From an uncultured Porphyromonadaceae bacterium (GTDB lineage Bacteria; Bacteroidota; Bacteroidia; Bacteroidales; Muribaculaceae), in contig CALJBF010000169.1 in assembly GCA_938027385.1 (NCBI GenBank), positions 1 through 12,439 of the forward strand: a stretch of DNA of 12,439 nt, given 5' to 3'. Positions within the stretch are counted from its first letter, which is position 1, and every line of letters begins with the position of its first letter. Below are positions 1 through 7,770 of the stretch, one piece after another. Under the pieces are notes generated by a model. It saw only the letters and a list, made by a program, of their open reading frames with translations. It was not told where the DNA came from and did no database searches. Position numbers and translations under genes: made by a program.

Positions 1-3000
1 ACAAGATCGCCGGCAACCAGTTGCCCGGTGTGTTTCATGTGGGGGCGCGTTCTCTGGCCACACATGCCCTGAGCATATTCGGCGATCACCAGGACGTGAT
101 GGCGGCGCGCTCTACCGGTTTCGCTTTTCTGGCCTCGAACAACGTGCAGGAGACAATGGATCTTGCCGTGGTTGCGCATCTGGCGGCAATAGGGGGCGCG
201 CTGCCGGTGTGCCATTTCTTTGACGGATGGCGCACGAGCAACGAGATGTCGACCATCGACGTGATTCCGTATGATGACATATTCGGTCTTATGGAGCCTG
301 ACCGTGTGGCGCGTTTCCGTGCCCGTGCCCTTGACCCGGCGCACCCGGAGATGCGCGGCACTGCCCAGAACTCTGATGTCTATTTCCAGAATGCAGAGGC
401 CGCCAACACCCTCTATGATGCGTTCCCGGCCGAGGTGGAACGTCAGATGCAACGGCTTGCCTCCGTTACCGGGCGTCATTACAGTCTGTTTGACTATTAC
501 GGCGCTCCGGATGCCGAGGTCGTGCTTGTGGCCATGGGGTCGTCATGTGAGGTCATTGCAGAGACACTTGACCGGCTCAATTCCACCGGTTATCGGGCCG
601 GTCTGATTAAGGTACGTCTGTACAGGCCTTTCGCTGTCGACCGGTTCCTTGCCGCATTACCTAAGTCGGTGAAGACCATTGTGGCGCTTGACCGCACGAA
701 AGACCCCGGTGCCGGGGGCGAACCGCTTTTCAAGGATATTGCCGCCGCGGTGGCTGCATCATCGCTTGCCGGAAAGGTCAATGTCATCGGTGGACGCTAC
801 GGACTGGCAAGCAAGGATTTCTCGCCGGCCATGGTGAAGGCTGTAATCGACAACGCCATGAGCACAACGCCAAAACGGGTCTTCACTGTCGGCATCACCG
901 ACGACGTGACGCATCTGTCGCTCGATACCGACAGCTCGTTTACTCTTGGGCGCCAGCATCTGCTTGAGGCCATATTTTATGGTATGGGTTCTGACGGCAC
1001 GGTCGGAGCCACGCGGCAGGCCGCGCATATCATCGGCGACAGCGCTGGACTTTACGCGCAGGCGTTTTTTACCTATTCCGCCAAAAAATCGGGCGGCTAT
1101 ACGGTAAGTCAGCTCAGAGTCGACAAAGTTCCCATCAGATCTGAGTATGCTATCGAACAGGCCGGGTACATAGCCTGTAACAAAGACCGATATATAGAGG
1201 TATTCCCCATGTTGCTGAATCTGCGCCAGGGGGGTACGTTCGTGCTGAACTGTCATTGGAATGCCGCCGAACTCGAACAGCGGTTGCCCGCTACGGTAAA
1301 GCGCATGCTTCATCGTCTGGGTGCGCGTTTCTATACCGTCGATGCCGGAGCCATCGCCGCTCAGACCGGCCTTGGAGTACGTATCAACACCATCATGCTC
1401 ACGATTTTCTTCAAACTGAGTCCGGTGATACCATTTGACGAGGCCGTGGGACTTCTTAAGAAACAGGTCACGGAAACATATACCCATGAAGGCCAGGCGG
1501 TGGTGCAGCGCAATCTGGCCGCTATAGACAAGGCTGTAGGAGCGATTACCCCCGTACAGATACCTGATGCGTGGGCTGATGCCACTGAACCTGTCATGCC
1601 CGAATACGGAGCCGACCTCCCGGCGTCGGCTCCCGAGGCGTTGCGCAGTTTCGTAAGGCGCATCGCGGGCCCGTGTCTTGCCCGCAAAGGCGACACGCTA
1701 CCGGTCTCGATGTTCGCCCCTGACGGTCACATGCCCCCGGGTACCACTGCCTATGAGCATAGGCGCATAGCCATAAATGTGCCCAAATGGCTGCCTGACA
1801 AATGCGTGCAGTGTACCGAATGTTCTTTCTTCTGTTCACATGCCGCCATACGTCCGTTCCTGCTCTCGCCTGACGAGGTTTCGGGGGCACCGACCGGTTT
1901 CGACACCATACCATTCAAAGAGGGAGCCGGGGCACCGTTGCGTTACCGCATACAGACCTATACCGACGACTGCACGGGGTGTGGTGTCTGCGTGGCTGTC
2001 TGTCCAGGTCATGCCCTGCGGATGACATCCGCACCCCCGGAACGTGTCGTGCAGGCGCCGATGCTTGAATATTGCCGCAGTCATGTCACACCAAAGACCG
2101 GCGGACTGCCTCGTTTCACGCTTAACGGGTCGCAGATGCACCAGCCGTTGCTTGAGTTCTCGGGTGCCTGTGGCGGGTGTGGCGAGACACCATACGTGAA
2201 ACTGCTCACACAGCTTTTCGGCGAAAGGCTGATCATAGCCAACGCAACGGGCTGCTCGTCGGTCTGGGGCGGCAACTATCCCAGCAACGCCTACACCACA
2301 CTGCCATCGGGGCGCGGGCCGGCCTGGGGCAACTCGCTGTTCGAAGATAACGCCGAATACGGTCTGGGAATGCGCCTGGCGCTCGACACACTCGCCACCG
2401 GTAAAAAAGATGCCGACGCACAAGCCGGCGGTGACGGGAACGGCAAAACCACTGTCTGGGCTATCGGTGGCGACGGATGGGCCTACGACATCGGTTTTGC
2501 AGGTCTCGATCATGTCGTTGCCTCGGGGCACGACATCAATATTCTGGTGCTTGACACCGAATGTTACTCGAACACAGGCGGCCAGACCTCCAAGGCCACA
2601 CCGCTCGGTGCCGTCACGAAATATTCCCCCGCCGGAAAACGAACCTTCAAGAAAGACCTGGGACGGATGATGATGGCCTACGGCAATGTGTATGTGGCGC
2701 AGATTTCGCTTGGGGCATCGCCGCAACAGGCTGTTGACGCCTTACGTGAGGCTGAGGCTTATCCCGGGCCGTCGGTGGTGATAGCTTACTGCCCCTGCAT
2801 CAACCATGGCATACGTGCGGGGATGCTGGCAGGCCCCTCGCAACAGCGGCGGTTTACAGCGGCCGGATATTGGCCTCTGTACCGCTATAATCCGCTGTTG
2901 ACCGCGCAGGGGCTTGACCCGCTCATTGAGGATGCGGTTGACAGCACCCGTGAATTCGACGGTCTTCCGGAGGGCGTCACCCCCTCGGGACAGGAGGATA

Positions 3001-3287
3001 TCGATTCGGCTGCCGCGTCACTCGGGCCCTGGAACAAGGTGGCCGATGAACATGCCACGCTCACGTTCGACGCCCCGGCCGATGGCCCCGACGGTAATCT
3101 TGACGCGGTGCTCGACGGAGAAGACCGGTACGCCGACCTGCGCATGGTTGCGCCGGGAGAATATGCCACGATACGTGGCGACATGGCCGCCCGTCAAGGG
3201 AGGGTCATCGACCTGCTGCGCCGGTCGCCCGAGGCGGTACCGGCAACAGCTGCACAACAAAAGCCGTCAGGCAACGTTACTCAATAA
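1..3287 (+). CDS. nifJ: Pyruvate:ferredoxin (flavodoxin) oxidoreductase, 5' end outside window
   Basis: This enzyme oxidatively decarboxylates pyruvate to acetyl-CoA and CO2 and passes electrons to ferredoxin or flavodoxin in the cytoplasm, a central step of anaerobic fermentation. The frame is open from base 3 (first residues KIAGNQ), so the N-terminus is missing; 1094 residues are visible, against roughly 1170-1190 for the single-chain family, so about 80-95 are lost. Seen in order: the N-terminal TPP domain with FGDHQDVM and FDGWRTSNE, the central domains, a two-cluster ferredoxin domain (cysteine codons at 1803, 1812, 1821, 1833 and 1971, 1980, 1989, 2001), and the C-terminal TPP domain with cluster cysteines in GACGGCGE (2169, 2178), ATGCSS (2253) and YCPC (2790, 2796), plus GDGWAYDIG and the YSNTGGQ motif. 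The residue after the fourth ferredoxin cysteine is Ser, where I expect Pro. Its promoter is upstream of the window. The DUF4924 gene follows after 21 bp and is probably co-transcribed. Confidence 0.96.
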   Translation, partial: KIAGNQLPGVFHVGARSLATHALSIFGDHQDVMAARSTGFAFLASNNVQETMDLAVVAHLAAIGGALPVCHFFDGWRTSNEMSTIDVIPYDDIFGLMEPDRVARFRARALDPAHPEMRGTAQNSDVYFQNAEAANTLYDAFPAEVERQMQRLASVTGRHYSLFDYYGAPDAEVVLVAMGSSCEVIAETLDRLNSTGYRAGLIKVRLYRPFAVDRFLAALPKSVKTIVALDRTKDPGAGGEPLFKDIAAAVAASSLAGKVNVIGGRYGLASKDFSPAMVKAVIDNAMSTTPKRVFTVGITDDVTHLSLDTDSSFTLGRQHLLEAIFYGMGSDGTVGATRQAAHIIGDSAGLYAQAFFTYSAKKSGGYTVSQLRVDKVPIRSEYAIEQAGYIACNKDRYIEVFPMLLNLRQGGTFVLNCHWNAAELEQRLPATVKRMLHRLGARFYTVDAGAIAAQTGLGVRINTIMLTIFFKLSPVIPFDEAVGLLKKQVTETYTHEGQAVVQRNLAAIDKAVGAITPVQIPDAWADATEPVMPEYGADLPASAPEALRSFVRRIAGPCLARKGDTLPVSMFAPDGHMPPGTTAYEHRRIAINVPKWLPDKCVQCTECSFFCSHAAIRPFLLSPDEVSGAPTGFDTIPFKEGAGAPLRYRIQTYTDDCTGCGVCVAVCPGHALRMTSAPPERVVQAPMLEYCRSHVTPKTGGLPRFTLNGSQMHQPLLEFSGACGGCGETPYVKLLTQLFGERLIIANATGCSSVWGGNYPSNAYTTLPSGRGPAWGNSLFEDNAEYGLGMRLALDTLATGKKDADAQAGGDGNGKTTVWAIGGDGWAYDIGFAGLDHVVASGHDINILVLDTECYSNTGGQTSKATPLGAVTKYSPAGKRTFKKDLGRMMMAYGNVYVAQISLGASPQQAVDALREAEAYPGPSVVIAYCPCINHGIRAGMLAGPSQQRRFTAAGYWPLYRYNPLLTAQGLDPLIEDAVDSTREFDGLPEGVTPSGQEDIDSAAASLGPWNKVADEHATLTFDAPADGPDGNLDAVLDGEDRYADLRMVAPGEYATIRGDMAARQGRVIDLLRRSPEAVPATAAQQKPSGNVTQ

Positions 3288-3308
3288 AAACGTTTCAACA
3301 ATACACGT

Positions 3309-3944
3309 ATGAAAATAGCATCGCAACTGCGTCGCACCAACATAGCCCAGTACCTGCTTTACATGTGGCAGGTAGAGGATCTGCTCCGCGCATACGACCT
3401 TGACATCGACCGGCTGGCGGCCGCCGTGATTGACCCCGTGCCCGACCTTTCGGAAGAGGATGCCCGCGCTCTGCGCGAGTGGTACGAGTCACTTATCGAC
3501 ATGATGCGTCGCGAGGGGGTGGCGGAAAAGGGGCACCTGCAGATTACCCGTAACACCCTCGGTGACCTGGCCGACCTGCACCGCCGTATTCTTGCCGAGG
3601 CTACCCGTTTCCCGGAATATACCGCCGAGTTCTACCGCACGTTGCCATATATTGTAGAGCTCCGGGCCAAATCGGGTCCCGAACCGGCCGGCGAGATTGA
3701 AACCTGTTTCAATGCCCTTTACGCCAGGCTGATTCTGCGCCTGCGCCATGCCGACGAATCAGCCGAGACAGCCGCCGCCATCGACCAGATTACCCGGTTC
3801 ATCGCCGCCCTGGCCCGCGACTACCATCTTGACGAGGCCGACAAACTCTTCACCCCCGAAGAGGATGCACCCGCCGATGCCACCCCGGCAAAAGATGCCT
3901 CTGCCAAGCCTCAGGCACATGATGCCGGAGATGCCCCCAAATAA
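3309..3944 (+). CDS. DUF4924 family protein of unknown function
   Basis: The product is 211 residues. The opening MKIASQLRRTNIAQYLLYMW and the following EDLLRAYDLD resemble what I remember of DUF4924, a Bacteroidota family with no known function. It is predicted cytoplasmic: there is no signal peptide or membrane segment. The body (about 1-180) looks almost wholly helical, with many charged and leucine-rich stretches. The last 30 or so residues (after FTPEEDAP) are rich in Ala, Pro, Asp and Lys and look disordered. The ATG at 3309 gives the conserved N-terminus directly and lies 21 bp after nifJ with no terminator between, so co-transcription with nifJ is likely. The gene precedes an rfbD-prfC operon but is separated from it by a hairpin and a promoter. 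The family assignment is from memory of the N-terminal pattern; no role can be inferred from the sequence. Confidence 0.85.
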   Translation: MKIASQLRRTNIAQYLLYMWQVEDLLRAYDLDIDRLAAAVIDPVPDLSEEDARALREWYESLIDMMRREGVAEKGHLQITRNTLGDLADLHRRILAEATRFPEYTAEFYRTLPYIVELRAKSGPEPAGEIETCFNALYARLILRLRHADESAETAAAIDQITRFIAALARDYHLDEADKLFTPEEDAPADATPAKDASAKPQAHDAGDAPK

Positions 3945-3950
3945 GAAAAT

Positions 3951-4020
3951 TGCCTTTTGAACCAATAAAATGGCATGTGAACATGTGAAATGCCTTTTGA
4001 AACATGGGAAATGCCTTTTG
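3951..4020. repeat. Degenerate ~20-bp tandem repeat, AT-rich
   Basis: The core TGCCTTTTG occurs exactly at 3951, 3991 and 4012. A diverged copy (TGGCATGTGA, 7 of 10 matches) sits at 3971, so units begin every 20, 20 and 21 bp. The tail of each unit is A-rich (AATAAAA, TGTGAAA, GGGAAA). A possible further decayed unit begins at 3932, inside the end of the preceding gene. The first unit can also fold: TGCC-TTTT (3951-3958) pairs with AAAA-GGCA (3967-3975) with one bulged T. The tract lies between the DUF4924 stop codon and the rfbD promoter. Its function is unknown. Confidence 0.6.
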
Positions 4021-4029
4021 TTTTTAGTG

Positions 4030-4047
4030 CCCCGGCCTCGGCCGGGG
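4030..4047 (+). terminator. GC-rich hairpin, possible transcription terminator after DUF4924
   Basis: CCCCGGCC (4030-4037) is the perfect reverse complement of GGCCGGGG (4040-4047), giving a 7-bp GC stem with a CTCG tetraloop, or 8 bp with a 2-nt loop. What follows on the + strand (TTGCTTGTCT) is only moderately T-rich, so this is a weak match to an intrinsic terminator. Its place, after nifJ-DUF4924 and touching the -33 region of the next promoter, supports a boundary role. It could instead be a structural or protein-binding element. Confidence 0.45.
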
Positions 4048-4078
4048 TTGCTTGTCTCCTGGGAAATGTGTAACTTTG
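4047..4078 (+). promoter_or_regulatory. Bacteroidota-type sigma70 promoter for rfbD-prfC-tgt operon
   Basis: TAACTTTG at 4071-4078 matches the Bacteroidota -7 element TAnnTTTG. GTTG at 4047-4050 is a 3-of-4 match to the -33 TTTG box, with a 20-bp spacer that fits the usual 19-21. Transcription would begin near 4085, giving a leader of about 30 nt to the ATG at 4116. The -33 box abuts the GC hairpin. Confidence 0.7.
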
Positions 4079-4115
4079 CAGGTGCTTAAGCCGCTACGTG
4101 CGGCCTGCCCCCGCT

Positions 4116-5039
4116 ATGACGATGAAGATACTTGTGACCGGCGCCGCCGGACAGCTTGGGCGCGCCATGACGCGCACCGCCCCCGCCCTCAACGGAGTGG
4201 AGGTGGTTGCCGCCACGCATGCCGACCTCGACCTGCTCGATGCCGGCGCCGTGCGCCGTTTTGTAACCGGTGGCGGTTTCACGCACATTGTCAACTGCGC
4301 GGGATACACGGCAGTTGACCGTGCCGAGACCGAGAAACAGGCTTGTACCGCCGCAAACATAGAGGGACCGGCAAACCTTGCTTCCGCCGCGGACGAGGCC
4401 GGGGCACGCCTTGTGCATGTGTCGACCGACTACGTGTTCGACGGGCGGTCGCACCGGCCTTATGCCGAGGGTGACAAGCCCGCTCCGCTCCAGCATTACG
4501 GCGCCACCAAGCGCCGGGGCGAGACGCGCGTGCTCGCAGCCTGCCCCGAGGCCATTATAGTGCGCACGCAGTGGCTTTACGGTCTTGGCGGCCCGAACTT
4601 CGTGGAAACCATGCTTAGATTATCGGATCAGCGCGGCCATGCCGGGGAGATAGCCGTGGTGGCCGACCAGGTGGGCAGCCCCACATGCGCCGATGACCTT
4701 GCGCGTGCCCTGTGGGCAATCGTGACGGCACGGCAATGGGTGCCCGGTATCTATCATTATTCAAACGAGGGCGCAGCCACCTGGTATGACCTTGCAGTAG
4801 CCGTGATGCGTATGGCCGGCCGGTCGACACAAATCATCCCCATCCCTACCGAGGAGTACCCGACGCCCGCGGCGCGGCCGGCATACGCCCTGCTCGATAA
4901 ACGGCGCATACGCGCCACATACGGCGTGGAGACGCCCCACTGGGCCGACTCGCTGGCACGCTATATGGCGCAGCGCGATAACGCGGTCAACGCCCGGCAG
5001 CCCGCTGCCAAAGAACAAGACACTGACAGACAGAGATGA
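4116..5039 (+). CDS. rfbD: dTDP-4-dehydrorhamnose reductase (RmlD/RfbD family)
   Basis: This is an extended short-chain dehydrogenase that reduces dTDP-4-dehydro-L-rhamnose to dTDP-L-rhamnose with NAD(P)H, the last step in making the rhamnose donor for surface polysaccharides. From the ATG at 4116 it has 307 residues, close to the family norm of about 290-300. Seen: the nucleotide-binding loop GAAGQLG (9-15), NCAGYTAVDRAE, the STDYVFDG segment (Thr104, Asp105, Tyr106) and the catalytic YGATK (Tyr128, Lys132). A GTG at 4098 would add six residues (RPAPA-like) and lies very close to the promoter; the ATG at 4122 (MKILVTG) is an equally good alternative start. No rmlA, rmlB or rmlC is beside it. 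Its stop overlaps the prfC start by ATGA, so it is first in the operon and translationally coupled. Related NAD(P)-dependent sugar reductases remain possible, but the motif pattern favours RmlD. Confidence 0.9.
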   Translation: MTMKILVTGAAGQLGRAMTRTAPALNGVEVVAATHADLDLLDAGAVRRFVTGGGFTHIVNCAGYTAVDRAETEKQACTAANIEGPANLASAADEAGARLVHVSTDYVFDGRSHRPYAEGDKPAPLQHYGATKRRGETRVLAACPEAIIVRTQWLYGLGGPNFVETMLRLSDQRGHAGEIAVVADQVGSPTCADDLARALWAIVTARQWVPGIYHYSNEGAATWYDLAVAVMRMAGRSTQIIPIPTEEYPTPAARPAYALLDKRRIRATYGVETPHWADSLARYMAQRDNAVNARQPAAKEQDTDRQR

Positions 5040-6613
5040 CACTTGAAGATGAGATAAAACGGCGGCGCACGTTCGCCATCATATCGCACCCCGATGCCGG
5101 TAAGACAACCCTTACCGAGAAACTGCTCCTTTTCGGCGGCGCCATCCATGTGGCCGGAGCCGTGAAGTCGAACAAGATCAAGAAAACCGCCACATCAGAC
5201 TGGATGGAAATCGAGCGCCAGCGCGGCATCTCGGTCGCCACTTCGGTGATGGGTTTCGATTATGAGGGGTGGAAGATAAACATCCTCGACACTCCGGGTC
5301 ACGAGGACTTTGCCGAAGACACCTACCGCACCCTTACCGCGGTCGACTCGGTAATTATCGTGGTCGACGTGGCCAAGGGCGTGGAGAAACAGACCCGCCG
5401 CCTCATGGAGGTGTGCCGCATGCGTCAGACCCCTGTGATCATATTCGTGAACAAGCTCGACCGCGAGGGGCGCGACCCCTTCGAGGTTGTCGACGAGCTT
5501 GAGGCCGAGCTTAAGATCAAGGTCAGGCCGCTCTCATGGCCCATCGGCATCGGCGCGCGTTTTAAGGGTGTCTACAATATATACGAGCATACACTCGACC
5601 TTTTCAAACCAGACAAACAGCGCGTGAGCGAACGTGTGGAGATTGCCGATGTCAATGACCCCGCGGTAGACGCCGCGATAGGAGAGACCGAGGCCGCCCA
5701 GCTGCGCGATGACCTTGAGCTTATCGAGGGTGTCTATCCCGAATTCGACCGTGAGGAATACAGCGCCGGACGGCTTGCTCCGGTCTTCTTCGGCTCGGCG
5801 CTGAACACGTTCGGCGTCAAGGAACTTCTGGACTGTTTCGTGGAAATCGCTCCCTCTCCGCGTCCCACGCAGGCCGAGGAGCGTGTGATAAAGCCCGAAG
5901 AGGAACATTTCACCGGGTTCGTGTTCAAGATACACGCCAACATGGACCCGAACCACCGTTCGTGCATAGCTTTCGTGAAGGTGTGCTCGGGCCGTTTCGA
6001 GCGCAACGCCCCCTACCGCCATGTTCGCACCGGGAAAGACCTGCGTTTCGCCGCCCCCACCGCTTTCATGGCACAGCGCAAGAGCGTTGTAGACGAGGCT
6101 TTCCCCGGTGATATCGTAGGTATTCCCGATACCGGCAACTTCAAGATCGGTGACACGCTCACCGAAGGTGAGGAACTTCACTTCAAGGGGTTGCCATCGT
6201 TCTCGCCAGAGATGTTCAAATATATCGAGAACACAGACCCGATGAAAGCCAAACAGCTCGACAAGGGTATACGCCAGCTCATGGACGAGGGTGTGGCGCA
6301 GCTGTTCGTGAACCAGTTCAATGGCCGCAAGCTTATCGGCACCGTAGGTCAGCTGCAGTTCGAGGTGATACAGTACCGCCTTCTGCACGAATACGGCGCC
6401 CAGTGCCGCTGGGAGCCGCTGTCGCTCTACAAGGCATGCTGGATAGAGTCTGACGACGAGGCCGCCCTCGATGCCTTCAAGCGCCGCAAGCACCAGTTCA
6501 TGGCAGTAGACCGCGAGGGACGCGATGTGTTCCTCGCCGACTCGAACTATGTGCTGCAGATGGCGCAGGCCGATTTCCCCTCGATCAAGTTCCATTTCAC
6601 AAGCGAGTTCTGA
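5036..6613 (+). CDS. prfC: Peptide chain release factor 3 (RF3)
   Basis: RF3 is a translational GTPase that removes RF1 and RF2 from the ribosome after peptide release and helps in post-peptidyl-transfer quality control. The product has 525 residues, matching the family (about 530). The GTPase domain shows G1 SHPDAGKT (17-24), G2 RGISV (63-67), G3 DTPGH (85-89) and G4 NKLD (139-142), with SWPIG near the G5 region. The insert after the G domain and the C-terminal part, including QLFVNQFNGRKLIGTVGQLQ and the terminal FPSIKFHFTSEF, distinguish RF3 from EF-G, LepA and TypA. The ATG at 5036 lies in the ATGA overlap with the rfbD stop, so translation is probably coupled. tgt follows 15 bp after the stop, without a terminator. 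Confidence 0.97.
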   Translation: MTLEDEIKRRRTFAIISHPDAGKTTLTEKLLLFGGAIHVAGAVKSNKIKKTATSDWMEIERQRGISVATSVMGFDYEGWKINILDTPGHEDFAEDTYRTLTAVDSVIIVVDVAKGVEKQTRRLMEVCRMRQTPVIIFVNKLDREGRDPFEVVDELEAELKIKVRPLSWPIGIGARFKGVYNIYEHTLDLFKPDKQRVSERVEIADVNDPAVDAAIGETEAAQLRDDLELIEGVYPEFDREEYSAGRLAPVFFGSALNTFGVKELLDCFVEIAPSPRPTQAEERVIKPEEEHFTGFVFKIHANMDPNHRSCIAFVKVCSGRFERNAPYRHVRTGKDLRFAAPTAFMAQRKSVVDEAFPGDIVGIPDTGNFKIGDTLTEGEELHFKGLPSFSPEMFKYIENTDPMKAKQLDKGIRQLMDEGVAQLFVNQFNGRKLIGTVGQLQFEVIQYRLLHEYGAQCRWEPLSLYKACWIESDDEAALDAFKRRKHQFMAVDREGRDVFLADSNYVLQMAQADFPSIKFHFTSEF

Positions 6614-6628
6614 CACTCAGTACGCTCC

Positions 6629-7759
6629 ATGCAGTTCCGAATAGATGCCACGGCTCCGGGTACCAATGCCCGCGCCGCCACAATAACCACCGACCACGGC
6701 GAGATAGCGACGCCGGTATTCATGCCCGTAGGTACCTGCGGCGCCATAAAGGCTGTGACGATGGACGACATGCGCCGCCGCGTCAAGGCGCGTATAATCC
6801 TGGGCAACACCTATCACCTTTACCTGCGACCCGGAACCGACCTGCTCGAAAAGGCCGGGGGACTGCACAGGTTCAACGGCTGGGACGGCCCGATTCTTAC
6901 CGATTCAGGCGGTTTCCAGGTGTTCTCGCTCGCCGAGAACCGCAAGCTCACCGACGAGGGGGCATGGTTCCGCTCGCACATCGACGGCTCGAAACATCTT
7001 TTCACCCCCGAGAAGGTGGTTGACATACAGCGTTCCATCGGCTCTGACATAATGATGGCCCTTGACGAGTGTCCGCCGGGCACCGCCGAGAAGAGCTATG
7101 CGCGCAAGTCGCTCGACCTTACCCAGCGATGGCTGAAACGCGGATGGGAGCATTTCAATTCCACTGAGCCGCGTTACGGCCACAGCCAGGCGTTTTTCCC
7201 CATAGTGCAGGGGTGCGTGTATCCTGACCTGCGGCGTGAGGCCGCCAGCGAGGTGGCCGCGCTCGGGGCCGAGGGTAACGCCATCGGCGGTCTGGCCGTG
7301 GGCGAGCCTGCCGAGAAGATGTATGAGATGATCGAGATTGTCAACGAGATTCTCCCCGCCGACCGTCCGCGCTATCTGATGGGCGTAGGCACCCCCGAGA
7401 ATATACTTGAGGCCATAGACCGCGGCGTTGACATGATGGACTGCGTGATGCCCTCGCGCAACGCCCGCAACGGCATGCTCTTCACCCGCAACGGCATTAT
7501 GAACATGCGCAACCTAAAGTGGGCAGACGATTTCACGCCGATCGACCCCGAAAGTCCGCTTGACCTTGACCGCGAGATTACCCGCGGTTACCTGCGCCAT
7601 CTGTTTGTGGCCAAGGAGCTTGTGGCCATGCAGATAGCCACGATACACAACCTGTCGTTCTACCTGTGGCTTGTCGACGAGGCCCGGCGACACATCATTG
7701 CCGGCGACTTCGCCACATGGAAACCCGAAATGGTGCGGCGCGTCACCACACGACTCTGA
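6629..7759 (+). CDS. tgt: Queuine tRNA-ribosyltransferase (TGT), lacking zinc-site cysteines
   Basis: TGT swaps the guanine at the wobble position 34 of GUN-anticodon tRNAs for preQ1 (in bacteria), leading to queuosine. The 376 residues span a full-length enzyme. Visible active-site parts are LTDSGGFQVFS (Asp92, general acid/base), DECPP (Asp146, Cys148), VQG (193-195), GGLAVGE (Val224) and the nucleophile Asp271 in DCVMPSRNARNG. Cys148 and Val224 match the residues that favour preQ1 over queuine in bacterial TGTs. The C-terminal zinc site, CxCxxC plus His in most bacteria (for example PECDCYTCRN in E. coli), reads PESPLDLDRE here: Ser309, Leu311 and Asp314 replace the cysteines, while His340 (TIHN) remains. 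I recall the same loss in Bacteroides TGTs, so it looks lineage-wide and not inactivating. The gene sits 15 bp after prfC and 11 bp before the LptF/LptG-family gene. Confidence 0.96.
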   Translation: MQFRIDATAPGTNARAATITTDHGEIATPVFMPVGTCGAIKAVTMDDMRRRVKARIILGNTYHLYLRPGTDLLEKAGGLHRFNGWDGPILTDSGGFQVFSLAENRKLTDEGAWFRSHIDGSKHLFTPEKVVDIQRSIGSDIMMALDECPPGTAEKSYARKSLDLTQRWLKRGWEHFNSTEPRYGHSQAFFPIVQGCVYPDLRREAASEVAALGAEGNAIGGLAVGEPAEKMYEMIEIVNEILPADRPRYLMGVGTPENILEAIDRGVDMMDCVMPSRNARNGMLFTRNGIMNMRNLKWADDFTPIDPESPLDLDREITRGYLRHLFVAKELVAMQIATIHNLSFYLWLVDEARRHIIAGDFATWKPEMVRRVTTRL

Positions 7760-7770
7760 TACAGCAACTG

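Noticed and set aside
759..1487. 242-codon open frame on the - strand inside nifJ
   Set aside because: Same reason: full overlap with conserved nifJ sequence and no recognisable domain.
1836..2726. 296-codon open frame on the - strand inside nifJ
   Set aside because: It is antisense to conserved ferredoxin and TPP domains of nifJ, and its His/Arg/Cys-rich translation looks like a shadow frame.
3951..4020. CRISPR array
   Set aside because: The repeat unit is about 9-12 bp with no unique spacers of 30 bp or more and there are no cas genes; it is a simple degenerate tandem repeat.
5534..6616. 360-codon open frame on the - strand across the second half of prfC
   Set aside because: It lies wholly antisense to a clear RF3 gene. 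Long antisense frames arise from codon bias in GC-rich genes, and its translation shows no family motif.
7666..7770. N-terminal extension of the LptF/LptG-family protein from a GTG inside tgt
   Set aside because: It would overlap the conserved end of tgt by about 90 bp, and the extra residues do not resemble the family; the ATG at 7771 is better.
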